NCBI GenBank assembly: GCA_023853785.1
Contig: JAJIRX010000602.1
Location: 186,001-250,000, forward strand
Reading direction: 5' to 3'
From: Psilocybe azurescens
Taxonomy: Eukaryota; Basidiomycota; Agaricomycetes; Agaricales; Agrocybaceae
Length of the DNA stretch: 64,000 bases
Every line of letters begins with the position of its first letter. The stretch's first letter is position 1. The position numbers and the translations under genes are program-made. The notes below the pieces were generated by a model. The model was given only the letters and a program-made list of their open reading frames with translations. It did not search any database and was not told the origin of the DNA. Positions 11,504 to 23,742 of the stretch are shown here, in pieces.

Positions 11504-14500
11504 TTATCTGATCCGAAACAAGTTAACTGTCCAGAAGAACACCAGGAGGTGCACAAAGAGAAGGTACCAGTAACCTTTAGTGTTCCTGTTGTTGTTATTG
11601 CTCGCATACGTGCCGACCTTTCCGGGCGCGTGGAGCGGGAAAACTGCTACTTGTAGTATGCAGCTGAGTTGTACGGATTGGGCAGGAAAGTAAGCAAATA
11701 AGCACGTAGCCGTAGACTCCGTATGTGAGATTTCCCAGAAAAGGGCCTCTATAGATGGAGAAAAGGCCGGGCGGTGATAACGACGCATGAGGAGGAATTC
11801 GGGGATGATGATGGTACGAACTTGCTCGCATCCAGCACGACCTTGGTTATCCGCGCAGAAGACCGCCTGACAGCGCAATGCAGAGGCGTCTGCCCATCCA
11901 CATCGCGCATCTGGAGGAATGTCGGTATCGCTGTCGCCGACAAGTAGTCAAGAATCGCTCTAACCAAATCGACATTCCCCTTCTTCACCGCTAAATGCAA
12001 AAGCTGTGGTGAAACACCAAGGGATTGTTATTGAAAGTTTCAATGAAAGACGAGCTAGCTTACAGTGTTGAACCGGCCCTTGGACTGCTGTTTCAACAGC
12101 TATTCATTAATCTCCTCGGCAGCTTCAGCAGGAAATGCTCCAACACGATTTTGTTATTTCAGTCACATATGTAATGGTAGATATTCCATCTAAATGCGAT
12201 AACGTCAGACGTCGAGAATGAACAGGTTTTTATCGACGAACAAACACTCTGTTAGAATCCCGCTTCTCCAGAGAAAGGTTCTTCGATAAGAGATAATCGA
12301 CGGTGAAGGTATTACAACCGTTCTGCGCACAAAATAATATCATGTTGATATCGACAAATTTGATTCTACATAAAAAGGACACATATTCAATAAAATTCCA
12401 GAAAAGGCACCATCATAAGAAGAAAATTGACTTTGTGCTCAACGCTTGAGCCATCAGGTCTGGCTTCAGCTTTTCCAGCAGTTCTACCATCTCTACATGG
12501 TTTCCGATCATTGCAGCGACGAGCGGGGATTTGTCTAGAGAGTTGACCGTCCAATCCAACCACACCGCTAGCTGGTCCTCGGCATCATTCATCGACAACG
12601 AGTCAGATGCCTCTGCTCCTCGGTCATCGAACATGACTCGCTTGGTCCGGCCTTCCATTGCGCTGGAACATGGCCTGATTAATCACATGTCCTAAATCTA
12701 CACGTGAAACCGAAAAGACGAAGCACAAAGCAAACAAAGAAAAACATCAGCAAAAATGAAGTTCGACTATCGATAACCACAAATCAAAGCCTCACCAAAG
12801 GTCTACCAATTAATCGCCACGACCTGACACCCGGCCGCCCAATACCGATGCAGCTCATAATTCGTCGAGTTCACCCTCGTCCCCTTTGGACAAATCCTCA
12901 CAAGGTGCGTATGATTATGCTTCACTAGATCCTGCATGTTCGCCTTCATCAGCCGATTCGCCGCGTTCTCAGAGAGCGAAAATATGTTCCGGCGCATACT
13001 CGATGCTCGGCGCAATGCCGCCGTGGCATTTCACGCCTACGGTGTACACGAGGAGCGACGTCAGGCGGAAGAACATCTTCTTCGTGCGTTTGCTCTCTTT
13101 TGCGGCGGCGTCCGAGTGGTTGGAAGAGTCGTCTTTCCCGCGGAGGCGCTTCCACGTTTTCTTGATGTCGGTGATGCCTTTTTGAGTAACACCTCAGCCT
13201 CATTGTCGGAAAGAATCAGGAGGAAGAGGATGGAGCCTCGATCGTCGCTGGTTTGTTTTCAGCTGCTTTCTTGGCCAAGCACTCAGCTTGCACAGCAGCC
13301 AATTGTTCGACGACGTATAGGTTCTTAGCCTACATTCACATTAAAAATAACATTAACATCTATGAGAATCAGAGTAAAAGAATAAAACACCCACTTTAAG
13401 CAAAACTTATTCTTCAAACTCTTAGGGCTAGGCAACTCTGCAATCTTCGGCGACCCTCCACAAGAGCCTGGATAGTCCTGTCTCCAAACACCTCTACCAT
13501 GATGTCGATGATGCTGTCCTGCTGTTCGACGCTATAGTGCACTTCCGCAGAGATCACAACCGGATAGGGCGACGTCACGAACGCGTATTTCGCGATGGCC
13601 TCGCAGATGTCGCGCATGGATACATTGGACGTGAATGTCTTCCCATGGTAAATCATAGGCTCGCCGTGGTCGCCGTGGTATATATCCACTGCGTATCGTC
13701 AGACGTTCGCCGTATATAAATTAGTACGCGTGAATTTGCAAATAATGCGAAAATGCATACATTCGACGCTCCGGCGGCCATGTAGCGATGTCCGGATGTA
13801 CCTTCGATGGTGCTAACACCGACCAGCTGGTGTCCGACGAGGTAAGTATTATGCGAGGAGGAGATGTAGTAGTCTGATATAGGTGCAGTCATGTCTTGCC
13901 AAATATCGAGATTCTGTTCTGAGAATGCAGCATTATCTGGCGACGCCAGGAAGTTTGAAAAGCTTTCTAGAGAAATGATTTCCGCAGGTTCGTTTGGCGA
14001 GCCCGATGTCGAACTTCTCGCGTACTTGTTGAAAAGCGCGGTCAACTCTTCGTCATTCTGTTTGGACTAGGAGATGATGTATTTTCGAGTCAGTCACGAA
14101 CATCCATATGGAAGCAAGAGACAGGGTTCCACCTTTTGAAACTCTTTCATGAATTTAATGAACTCTGCCACATCGAATTTCCCGCCGTTCCGAGTTGAAA
14201 TCTTCTCATATATGCTCTCCAACTCCGGGCGTCTCTTGAGAATCTTTGCGAACTGTTGGAACTGTGCATAATCGAGATGTCCATGGCCAGCAGTGTCCAG
14301 TTCCTGGTCACAACATGCCGTGATATCACGACAAAACTACACGCTGAAGATTTAATAAAATGACCTTAAACAGCTTCCGCAACGCTTCATTCAACCTCTT
14401 GCACAACCGCTCGACGTCATCGAAATCCAGCACCTGGTTGCCCTCCTCGTCCGCCCCCTTCCAATACCGCCGCTCCCACACCGTCTGGTGCACGGCCACG

Positions 14501-16498
14501 TTCCCCGAGTCCCGTCATCAGCCCCTGTCGGACGGCGTACAGTTTTGGAGCGCGACGCTCCACATCTGAAACACGTCCCGCGTTTCGGCGACGATGTGCA
14601 GCGTTCTGTATGTCCCATCTAGAATGTAGATGATCGTGATCCACCGCTCCTCTAGGTCGGTGGGGATTTTGAATTGTTCTATGTAGTACCGCGCGTTTGC
14701 TCCTAGCCGCAGCTCTTTGATAGCCTCAATAAGAACAATTAAAGAAAAACACGAGTAGATGGTTCAGATATGGTTCTCCCGCGCCAAATCTATGCGTTTC
14801 TTCCCGTGTACGTTTAGACCCATGTACATCTTGTTCACGTCATTGATGGCGGTCGGTGATTCTTCTTCTCCTTTCTCGACGCTGTTTTTCTTAACCAGTG
14901 CAGTGTCCAGACCTTCACCCGTCCTGCATATATACTCGTCCAGAATGTTCACTTGGTCATGGAGGATCGCGACTAGAATATTGCCCTGGTAGCGAAGGAG
15001 CGCATCTGGCGTGGTTGTTTGTATCGACAGTGCAAGGGGATTGGTATAGATTGGTGATGAGCACAAACACGTCCGAATCGTACTCCTCGACTGCCTTGGC
15101 CAACGGCGGGCCCAATCCTACTTCGGCCCGTGCCATTCGTAGCTTCCAGCCGGTTTCGTGGAGGACGGTCTGTATTTCGACGAGGAAGTCCTTGATATCT
15201 CCCGTACGTTCCAGATTTTCCTAGGTATTTGACGTTCATTGACCATCCCTTGATCTTTCCGATTTCGGTTGGATCCTGACTCATAGTATTTCTTGTAAAA
15301 TTCTTTCCAGCCCCTGTCCTCGTCTTCGTCGTCGGGCTTAGCCATAGGACTGGCTCTCGTAGACCTGTGTATCCTGCATTAGTATCTGGATCAGCTGCAA
15401 ACAATTATAACGGCCGCACTGTAGGGTCGATCTTCGAACGTTCGAGGGCTGGAACATAGATCTTGAAAGACCTTTGGGAATACTTGGCCAACCTGACTTC
15501 ATACGAGGGAGATCGATGAATCATGTCGACTGTATTGCATTGGCGCATCATGGCCACTACGGCGCGAGGGTTCGCCCATACTCGATTGCCTGATTTGCAA
15601 TGAATGGATGCGCATATATTCATACAAAAGATCATTTTACCATCGTATGCACAACACGGAGCGTCAATATCAAATCCAGAGAGGGTTTCAGCTGGCGATT
15701 GGTACAAAAGCAGGACAATTTGCACTGATCGATAAGGATATTGAGCTAAAAACGAGCCAATTAGATGAAGCGCCATGATCAAAGAAAAAGAAACGTACAA
15801 TGAATAGAAGCAGTATGCTCAGTACGGATACAGGTAACATCCCAGAGAACAGAATCTCGAACAGCTTCGTATATCTCCTTGATCTTGATCTCTGCCTATA
15901 ATCAAGCGTTAACAAAAAACAAGATATGTGGAACAGAAAATATCATGTACCCGGTCTGGAGTCATACCCCACAAGAAAAGATCGACATCGGAAGTCGGGT
16001 ACGCGTTCGAATGGTAGTATTTTCTGATAGCACGCTTAGAAACCGTATCGCCTTCCGAGAAAGAGGCGTCAAACACACCAGGACAGATCCGCCAGCGGCA
16101 ACAACGTTGTTCCAGTTGACAAGCTGGGATAAAGATCCTTCTGTAAAAATCGTCCAGTTCTTCTTGAATTCTTCGACATCGGCGACTGTGCATGGCATCC
16201 CTTCAGGTATCCTGTTGTCGTCGGTAACTGGCATGACATATTTAGGAGAAAGATTCTGTTTCCCTTCAACGACTCGAGCCCTGATGGTCCTGATGGTAGC
16301 TGGAGCATCGAACACGTCGATCAGGCCGATGTAGGGGTTGGAAAGACGTGGGTTCTTCTTGTCGGTGGCGAACAACTTCCTCAACTCGGCCTCCTCATCG
16401 AGAGATAACTGCAAGACCGCATCAAGCGACACCCCTGGCAACGCTGGCAACGCGTTAACACGCTCAACGAAAGATTCGATCTCGATAGTGAGTTGCAT
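11504..16498 (-). pseudogene. ANK-NTase protein, array copy 1, with internal deletion and PLC insertion
   Basis: Large fungal ankyrin protein with an N-terminal domain resembling a nucleotidyltransferase fold. Start at 16,498 (MQLTIEIESFVERVNALPA). NTase-like motifs: VAAGGSVLVCL (about 16,095), SDVDLFLWGM (about 15,985), and after introns SQYPYRSVQIVLLLYQSP and GFDIDAPCCAYDG (about 15,660), then NRVWANPRAVVAMMRQCNTV and RRSPSYEVRLAKYSQRS-type sequence (H replaces R at the start). A 2-base insertion near 16,060 breaks the frame between GGS and DVD. Downstream, about 2.3 kb present in copy 3 (41.2-38.95 kb: helical part and first ankyrins) is missing, with the junction near 15,355. The C-terminal ankyrin exon (HLAVKKGNVDLVRAILDYLS, RDVDGQTPLHCAVRRS) is kept at 11.75-12.0 kb. 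A phospholipase C fragment interrupts it at 12.66-14.76 kb. Probably non-functional as an ankyrin protein. Confidence 0.75.
12660..14760 (-). pseudogene. Phospholipase C delta-type gene fragment inserted in ANK-NTase copy 1
   Basis: Domains appear in the normal order on the minus strand. PH: IKELRLGANARYYIEQFKIP and RWITIIYILDGTYRTLHIVA (about 14,560-14,740). EF-hand-like region: LKRRPELESIYEKISTRNGG (about 14,150-14,260). X domain: ISDYYISSSHNTYLVGHQL with the first catalytic His (about 13,840-13,890) and MIYHGKTFTS with the second His (about 13,645), followed by FVTSPYPVVISAEVHYSVEQ. X-Y linker and start of Y: FSLSENAANRLMKANMQDLV, HNHTHLVRI and YWAAGCQVVAINW (12.8-13.0 kb), then AMFQRNGR at about 12,670. 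Introns are retained, so the insertion came from genomic DNA and not from mRNA. The N-terminal start, the end of Y and the C2 domain are absent, and AINW is followed by TAG where Gln is usual. The ankyrin sequence resumes at TKRVMFDDRGAEAS. Confidence 0.82.
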
Positions 16499-17023
16499 GG
16501 TTAAGGAAGCCTAGGATTCGTGTGTTGGGTAGCAGTGGCCTTTGCCCAGTATTTAAGGCCCATGTTGTCGGGCTCATTGAAAAGCCTGCTGGTAACTCAT
16601 TGACTCGTCGCGTTGGCCGGTTAGCGCAAACTGATGCGTCTTTCCAAAGAGTTGTTAAAGCGGTCCGGCCCCATCCCGACTTTGGTCCCTGACGAATGAC
16701 TAGTGAATCATAATCACCTGTCGGCTAATGCGTCTGAGCCCCGTTTAATCCTGGGCGAAACATGGGGTTGACTCCGCTGAATGTCCACTGTCCAGTTCTC
16801 GCGGTTGAAGAGTGAATACGGGGTTTCATGCACATTACATTCATGGAAACATTCCGCCGTTTGTGAATTGAATCAGTACTGCATATTAACCGGAGAAAGC
16901 GGACATTCAAAGTCCCCTGTAATCTAAAGCACGCTGCAAAAAAAAATTGTCCTGAACTTTGAGGGTGCGTTTACACAATTATTAAGCAGGTGGGTACATC
17001 AAATTCTTTCTACAGCTTGTATC
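16499..17023. other. Spacer: promoter of ANK-NTase copy 1 and 3' flank of TPR-CHAT copy 2
   Basis: The first 200 bp match 26,959-27,180, upstream of ANK-NTase copy 2 (TTAAGGAAGCCTAGGATTCG, ACTCATTGACTCGTCGCGTT), so they represent a conserved promoter. The rest matches the 3' flanks of the other TPR-CHAT copies. No gene is seen. Confidence 0.5.
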
Positions 17024-20000
17024 TCATTTTCCCATATGAATGAAAGGAACCCATCGCCGGAATGAAACTTTCCGGGAACGTAGCTCCTTGACCGCGATAT
17101 GAAGTGCGTATGCAGACTTCGTCACATCTGGTTCACCAGCCATTTTCCCGTCAGGACCACGGAAAAGTTCTTGATAGAATACGTCTGCGATAGTAGGCCC
17201 GTCTCTGTCCATCATTTCCCTACCCAATCCTATTAGAATTTATGTTCATGAGAGCAATGCCAGCGAGAAAGAAACATACCACATGGTAGCGACAACCCGC
17301 CGAAATCCGGAAAACAGCAGGCATGCAGATAGACTCATCGCTTCATCCGGTATATTGTGATCACCCATGGCCGTCTCACAAGCGCACAGAAAGGCCAGTG
17401 ATCCATTCGGCATCTTCTCCTTCATAATCCTCGAGATCCGCAGTAGTCCATCGCCCAGCTTCAGTCCGCTGTCCAGAGGTTTCGTTGGATTTTGCATGCC
17501 GTGGCATGCAAAGTGGACGACAGACACAGTCGAAAGACGGGAGGCGACGTCTTCGATCTCTGCAGGTGATCCAGGGACACCTAATTCCACGAGAGCGTCA
17601 CTAGACACGTACTGCCGAATTTTGTTTAACTCGTCTTTTGTGGAAGCCAATTGTTGAGATTCGATGACTGCCATCATTCGAAACGTTTCGGTGGAGGACA
17701 CAGATGGCTCAGAAAGAAGCGTGGCTACAGTTGGAGTATATGAAGAAACGAAGTAATCTGGAGCGCAATCGATAGCTAGGGCGCTATCATAGTTGCCCGC
17801 GGCGTGAATGGGAAGGAAAGTAAACAGACCGGTTGGGCACCATTGCAAGACAGGCAGGTCATCGGATTTCTGCATCATTTTATAAGTAGGCCAATCATTT
17901 GCTGAAAAGTATTGACCGACCTTGATATTCAGGCAATCGATGATCGGCTTCACTAATTCGTCCCACAGCATTTTCAAAACGGATTTGAAGGTGCCGTCCG
18001 AGCCTCCACCATCATTCTCAAAGCTTATTCCTCGCTCTTCACCTAGGAGCTTGATCATTGTGTCTCGGGTTTGATCAATGAACGACCGTGATATCACTGA
18101 CTGAGAGGAAGCCATACGGACACTATCAACGAGTATCTTCAAGATAGGAGCATGTAAGTTTGGAAGGGGGATATGATAAACGTTTGTTGATGTCATGATG
18201 AGACAGTGACTGCGAACATTATTTTCGATGAGAAAGACAACTGGGTGTTTGGATGCAGCTGCTTTGAGCGAGGACAAACGGAGTGGGAGTAGAAAATCCT
18301 GGAACCCATCTAATTCCCTGACTTTGAGAATATTTTGATCCCATTCTTCATTAAGGCGATTAAGTCGGGAAGCCTCCTGGTCTATGGTTAACTTTTTCCG
18401 ATTATCTAGAAGTTGAACAGTGGGATCACGATGAGATCCGTTCTCCAGCTCTTTAGCAATATTTTGCAGTCTATCCGCCAAATCCTGGACCATTTGGTGC
18501 GATGCTGCGGAGTCGATGGAAGGGAGAGCGGAGAGATAGGACCTGTGACCAGAAGATGCCGCGACCAGCTTCCAAGAATTCTATAGCTTTGTGTAAATTT
18601 CCGGAGAGAATAGCGCATATAGATGCATCGCGAGCTAAGCCATCGGTGCCCGTAGTCAAGGCTTTTTGACGTGATTGTACATCCAAACTCAAAGCGGCGA
18701 CTTGTGGCAAAGCCTGTAAGGCAGTTTCATATGCGTGAATTGCAGAGCTATGTTGGCTTTGGACAGCGATGCCTATCCATCTTTTGCAAAATTTAGACGA
18801 TGAGATGGAGGTTGGAATAAGTATTGCGCAGCAGCGGAGAAGAAAGACATCGCTTCATCGAGATCATGTTGTTCACCTCCTTGGATGAATTGCGTCCACA
18901 GTGCGTTGGCAAGATTATTGAGTGACGTGGCGTGTTCGGGATGGGGTGGAAGTCGGAGCTCGAGAGTTTGCCTATGCAGAGAAATGGCTTCATCCAGATT
19001 ACTTCGTTCACCGTGTTGGTTAAATTGGGTCCGCAGTGCGGTAGCAAGATTGCTGAGCGACATGGATCGATCAGGATGCGGTGGAGCTCGGAGCTCGAGA
19101 GCTTGCCTATGCAGAGAAATGGCTTCATCCAGATCACCTTGTTCACCTCCTTGGTTGAATTTTGTCCATAGTGCGGTAGCAAGATTGCTGAGCAACATGG
19201 ATCGATTAGGATGGGGTGCAGGTCGGAGCTCGAGAGCTTGCGTATACAGAGAAATGACTTCATCGAGATCACTTCGTTCACCTCCTTGGTTGAATTGCGT
19301 ATACAGGGCGTTAGCAAGATCGCAGAGCAACATGGATTGATCAGGATGGAGTGCAGATCGGAGCTCAAGAGCTTGCCTGTGGAGAGAGATGGCTTCATCC
19401 AGATCACCTTGTTGACCGCCTTGGATAAATCGTGTCCATAGTGCGTTAGCAAGATCATTGAGTGACGTGGAGTGTTCGGGATGGGGTGGAAGTCGGAGCT
19501 CGAGAGCTTGCCTATGCAGAGAAATGGCTTCATCCAGATCACTTCGTTTACCGTGTTGGTTGAATTGCGTATACAGAGTGTTAGCAAGATGGCAGAGCAA
19601 CATGGATTGATCAGGATGGGGTGCAGGTTGGAGCTCAAGAGCTTGCCTGTGGAAAGAGATGGCTTCATCCAGATCACCTTGATCACCTCCCTGGCTAAAT
19701 TGTGTCCTGAGCACAAGAGCAAGATCGCTGAGTGACATGTATCGATCAGGACGGGGTGCAGGTCGGAGCTCAAGAGCTTTCCTGTAGAGAGAAATTGCTT
19801 CATCCAGATCACTTTGTTCACCGTGTAGGTTGAATTGCGTATGCAATGCATTAGCAAGATTGCTGAGCGACATGGACCGATCAGGATGGGGTGCAGGTCG
19901 GAGCTCAAGAGCTTGCCTGTGGAGAGAGATTGCTTCATCCAGATCGCTTTGTTCACCTCCTTGGTTGAATCGTGTCCACAGTACACGACCAAGATTACTG

Positions 20001-22667
20001 AGTGACATGGATCGATTAGGATGGGGTGCAGGTCGGAGCTGAAGTGCTTGCCGGTTGAGGGAGATGGCTTCATCCAGATCACCTTGTTCACCGCCTTGGA
20101 CGAATCGTGTCCATAGTACATTAGCAAGATTATTGAGCGACACGAAGCGTTTGGGATGGGGTTCAGGTCGGAGCTCAAGAGCTTGCCTGTGGAAGAGAGA
20201 TGGCTTCAATGAGATTACTTTGTTCACCGTGTTGGTTGAATTGCGTATGCAGTGCATTAGCAAGATTGCTGAGCGACATGGACCGATTAGGATGGGGTGC
20301 AGGTCGGAACTCGAGAGATTGCCTATGCAGAGAAACAGCTTCATCTAGATCACCTTGTTCGCCACCTTGGATGAATTGTGTCCACAGTGCATTAGCAAGA
20401 TTGCTAAGTGACACGGAGTGTTCAGGATGGGGTGCAGGTCGGAGCTCAAGGGCTTGCCTGTAGAGAGAGATGGCTTCAACGAGATTACTCTGTTCACCAT
20501 ATTGGTTGAATTGCGTATACAATGCGTTGGCAAGATTGCCGAGCGACATAGATCGATCGCTGGAATGGGGTGCAGGTCGGAGCTCAAGAGCTTGCCTGTG
20601 GAGAGAGATGGCTTCAATAAGATTACTTTGTTCACCGTGTTGGTTGAATTGCGTATGCAGCGCGGTAGCAAGGTTGCTGAGCGACATTGGATCGATCAGG
20701 GTGGGGTGCAGGTCGGAGCTCAAGAGCTTGCCTGTTGAGGGAGATGGCTTCATCCAGATCACTTTGTTCACCGCCTTGGCTAAATCGTGTCCACAGCGCA
20801 CTAGCAAGATTATTGAGTGACATGGAGTGTTCAGGATGAGGTGCAGGTTGGAGCTCAAGGGCTTGCCTGTAGAGAGAGATAGCTTCGACGAGATTACTTT
20901 GTTCACCATGTTGATTAAATTGTGTAAACAGTGCGTTAGCAAGATCGCAAAGCGACATGGATCGATCAGGGTGGGGTGCAGGTCGGAGCTCAAGAGCTTG
21001 CCTGTTGAGGTAGATAGCTTCATCCAGATCACTTTGTTCACCGCCTTGGCTAAATCGTGTCCACAGTGTGTTAGCAAGATTATTGAGCAACATGGACCGA
21101 TCATCATGGGGTGCAAGTAGGAGCTCGAGAGCTTGCCTGTGAAGAGAGATGGCTTCATCCAAATCACTTCGTTCACCTCCTCGGTTGAATTTTGTCCACA
21201 GTGCGGTAGCAAGATTGTTGAGCAACATGGATCGATCAAGATCCGGTGCAAGTGGGAGCTCGAGAGCTTGCTTGTAGAGGACAATGGCTTCATCGAAGTC
21301 ACTTTGTTCACCTGTGTGGTGGAATCGCGTCTGCAGTGTGTTAGCAAGATTGTTGAGCGACATGGATCGATCGGGATGGGGTGAAAACCGGAGTTCGACG
21401 GCTTGTCTGTGGCAGCAAATGGCCTCGTCGAGATCACTTTGCCGACCGTCATGCTCAAATCGCACCGCCAGCAGAGAAGCAAGATTGTCGATGCAAGCAA
21501 TGTAATTCTCAGTTCTATCAGACCTTTCTGCAATTGCTTTACGCAAGAGTGTCACTGCGGTATCAACGTCATCCATGTTGCCGGACGTGGTGAACCGTTC
21601 GTAGAGTTCGATGGCGGAGGAAAATTGTTCATGAGCACTTGTGACAGTTCTCGTATCTTCGGTATTCCCGGCTTCCAGCCGAGCCAATGCTCTTCGAAGA
21701 TCGGAAATATCGCCCGTTAAGTTCAATCGTTCTATTAACAACCCTCAGAGTTACATCCGAGTGTCCGTCAACGAACGTTGCCAAACTTGCTCAGTGCGAG
21801 ATATTATGACGTCTTGCAGGCTAGAAATAGCTTCGCCTAGATTACTGGTAGTCGTATCATGCAAATGGTTAAACCGATTGTTGAATGAGGAAAATCACGG
21901 TGTTTAGGACATGAACGGGAGTCGACTTCTGGAAATTTATCAAAATTCCTTCGCCAATTCCAGTGTATCTTGTGTTTCGGTCTCGTCCTCCTGTCTAATG
22001 ACGGTAGTGTCCTAATTAGGACTTATGACTTGGTCTGGGTTCTGAAGGCAAAGAGACGAACATTTCATATAATCTTCATTCTGATTGGTGTACATGAATC
22101 TGACACCCGAGGCAGACGCAAGATATTTCATGGCATCAATTTGGCGTGTATGCGTCATTGGACGGCTATCGAAACCTTAGTGAAACAGGAAGATCGCGGT
22201 GTCAAAGTTTGAAAGTGATAAATCTAGCTTGCATTCTGCCATGAGCGAGGTGGCAGGAGCATGGATCTCGGATGCTTCTTCTTCACCGTTAATTAAGTTC
22301 TGTATTATATGGCATTATTAACACGTTCAGGGAAGCGAGAAAACTTCAATTTACTTACATCTATTGCAATGGGGTTGTTTCCATCAATGTCTCGTTGTCT
22401 GCACTCCATCCAGTCGGTCGTCCACCTTTGACCTGCTCTTCATTAGATTGCGATGCATCGAATGTAGTAAAAACGTACTAAAAGTGATGGGCTCTCGCAT
22501 GTACTTGATTCTGCACTGTTGCTTTCGCCATGATATCTGCACACACATACTGTTAGAAACGACAACAATCACCAAATCGGTGATACGAACGTGAACTTCG
22601 ACAATATGAGATCCTAGCTCTTGGATGGGGACGCATCTAATTTGCTATCGGGTAATGACTCTATCAT
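17024..22667 (-). pseudogene. TPR-CHAT caspase-like protein, array copy 2 (decayed N-terminus)
   Basis: Same architecture as copy 1 with about 19 TPR units. The CHAT half (18,493-17,246 plus the last exon 17,222-17,024) is open over 415 codons and retains VHFACHGMQ (His, about 17,505) and LCACETAMG (Cys, about 17,380), then ATMW joined to EMMDRDGP. Upstream it is decayed: the first exon from 22,667 (MIESLPDSKLDASPSKS) reaches a stop near 22,615; about 80 nt are lost near 21,880 relative to copies 1 and 3; RMQLCGLL of copy 3 is R-M-stop-L-stop-G here (near 21,750). One-base indels lie near 20,688, 20,193, 18,783 and 18,481. A separate product starting inside the TPR region and containing the intact CHAT half cannot be excluded. 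Confidence 0.78.
18840..21420 (-). repeat. TPR-coding tandem repeat, copy 2 (about 19 x 135 bp)
   Basis: 45-residue units of the form SLSNLANALHTQFNQHGEQS, DLDEAISLHRQALELRPAPH. Units are interrupted by three one-base frame breaks. Unit number was estimated from the spacing of the QALEL motif. Confidence 0.86.
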
Positions 22668-23742
22668 AGTGGTGAGATGGTTATAAGTCGTCGATAGAGG
22701 AAGGCCATACTGGAAGCCAACTCAGTTGGGGGTTGTATGTGGGGCTTTGCAAAGAGACGGCAAACTTGGTACAGCCGTCAAGATAAGTTTAATCCAATTC
22801 CTTCCACTCTGCTATATGTGCATAGCACGGACATTGAAGCAGACTATCCTTGTGGCATCCACGATTTAGGTTTGTAAATTTAGATAGAGAATATAGGATT
22901 GCGGATTATGAGGGGTATGAGTTAAGAGTAAGTTATGATTGACGGTGTGTCCTATAATTCCTGACACGCCGGCACCGGCATCGGCACTGTTGACTTCTTT
23001 TCTCTCCCCCAACCATGACACGTCTTAAATATCTTTATCTGGCCAATAGCAGGATACTGCTCTCTTTTCTGCAATGATTCGATATGGACAGGCGGACGGG
23101 TTTATTCAGAAAAGTGTGATAGATCATATTCGTCTCTTAAAATGGCCCATTAAAGGTACAATCTCGGCTTAGAGACGTCAGAAATTACCCTCTGTCTTTC
23201 ATATTTTCACTTGTTCTGTGTCATTGTAAACCACTGTTCTCACTTTCAGCGAAATATAATATCCTTCTTCAAAGTACCCTTTTCAAGCGTACTTCAGTTA
23301 GAAAAGATGGCCCACACGAATAGGTATTTTGTCGGTGAGTTGCCTTGTCAAGTAAAGCCCTCTCTTTCTCTGAAGTTTAACATCATACTCCGGACGCTTG
23401 CTTGGCCTCAAACGGCTCTTGAGCTACATTTCGTGACGAATCTTTCAGCCAATATCTCGTAGCCATTTCATCGTCTCGTCAGAGTTGCACAGGTACATCT
23501 CTACTCCACCCCGGAAGATGCTGTTCAGTGGCTTGTGGTTCATATATATGAAAAACGAGCCCTTGACCTGTGCTTCTGGGGTACCAATATGCCGCCGCGT
23601 TAATTGAAAATATTCACATATGTATGCCCAACATTTGTCCAATGTGTTTTATAAATTACATATTGACACCGCATGAGAGAGTCAAGTAAGCTCGAAAAAG
23701 AAAATTCGACATGTTTTATCTGATCCGAAATAAGTTAACTGT
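22668..23742. other. Conserved spacer upstream of TPR-CHAT copy 2
   Basis: Homologous to the spacers of copies 1 and 3, without the MITE. Contains the GGCACC-type microrepeat (about 22,967-22,990) and the conserved short minus-strand frame 23,642-23,445 (KGSFFIYMNHKPLNSIFRGG then VEMYLCNSDETM). No other gene is seen. Confidence 0.45.

Noticed and set aside
12704..13328. Plus-strand frames in the 12.7-13.3 kb region
   Set aside because: The minus strand here encodes recognisable PLC X-Y linker and Y-domain sequence, so the plus-strand frames are shadows.
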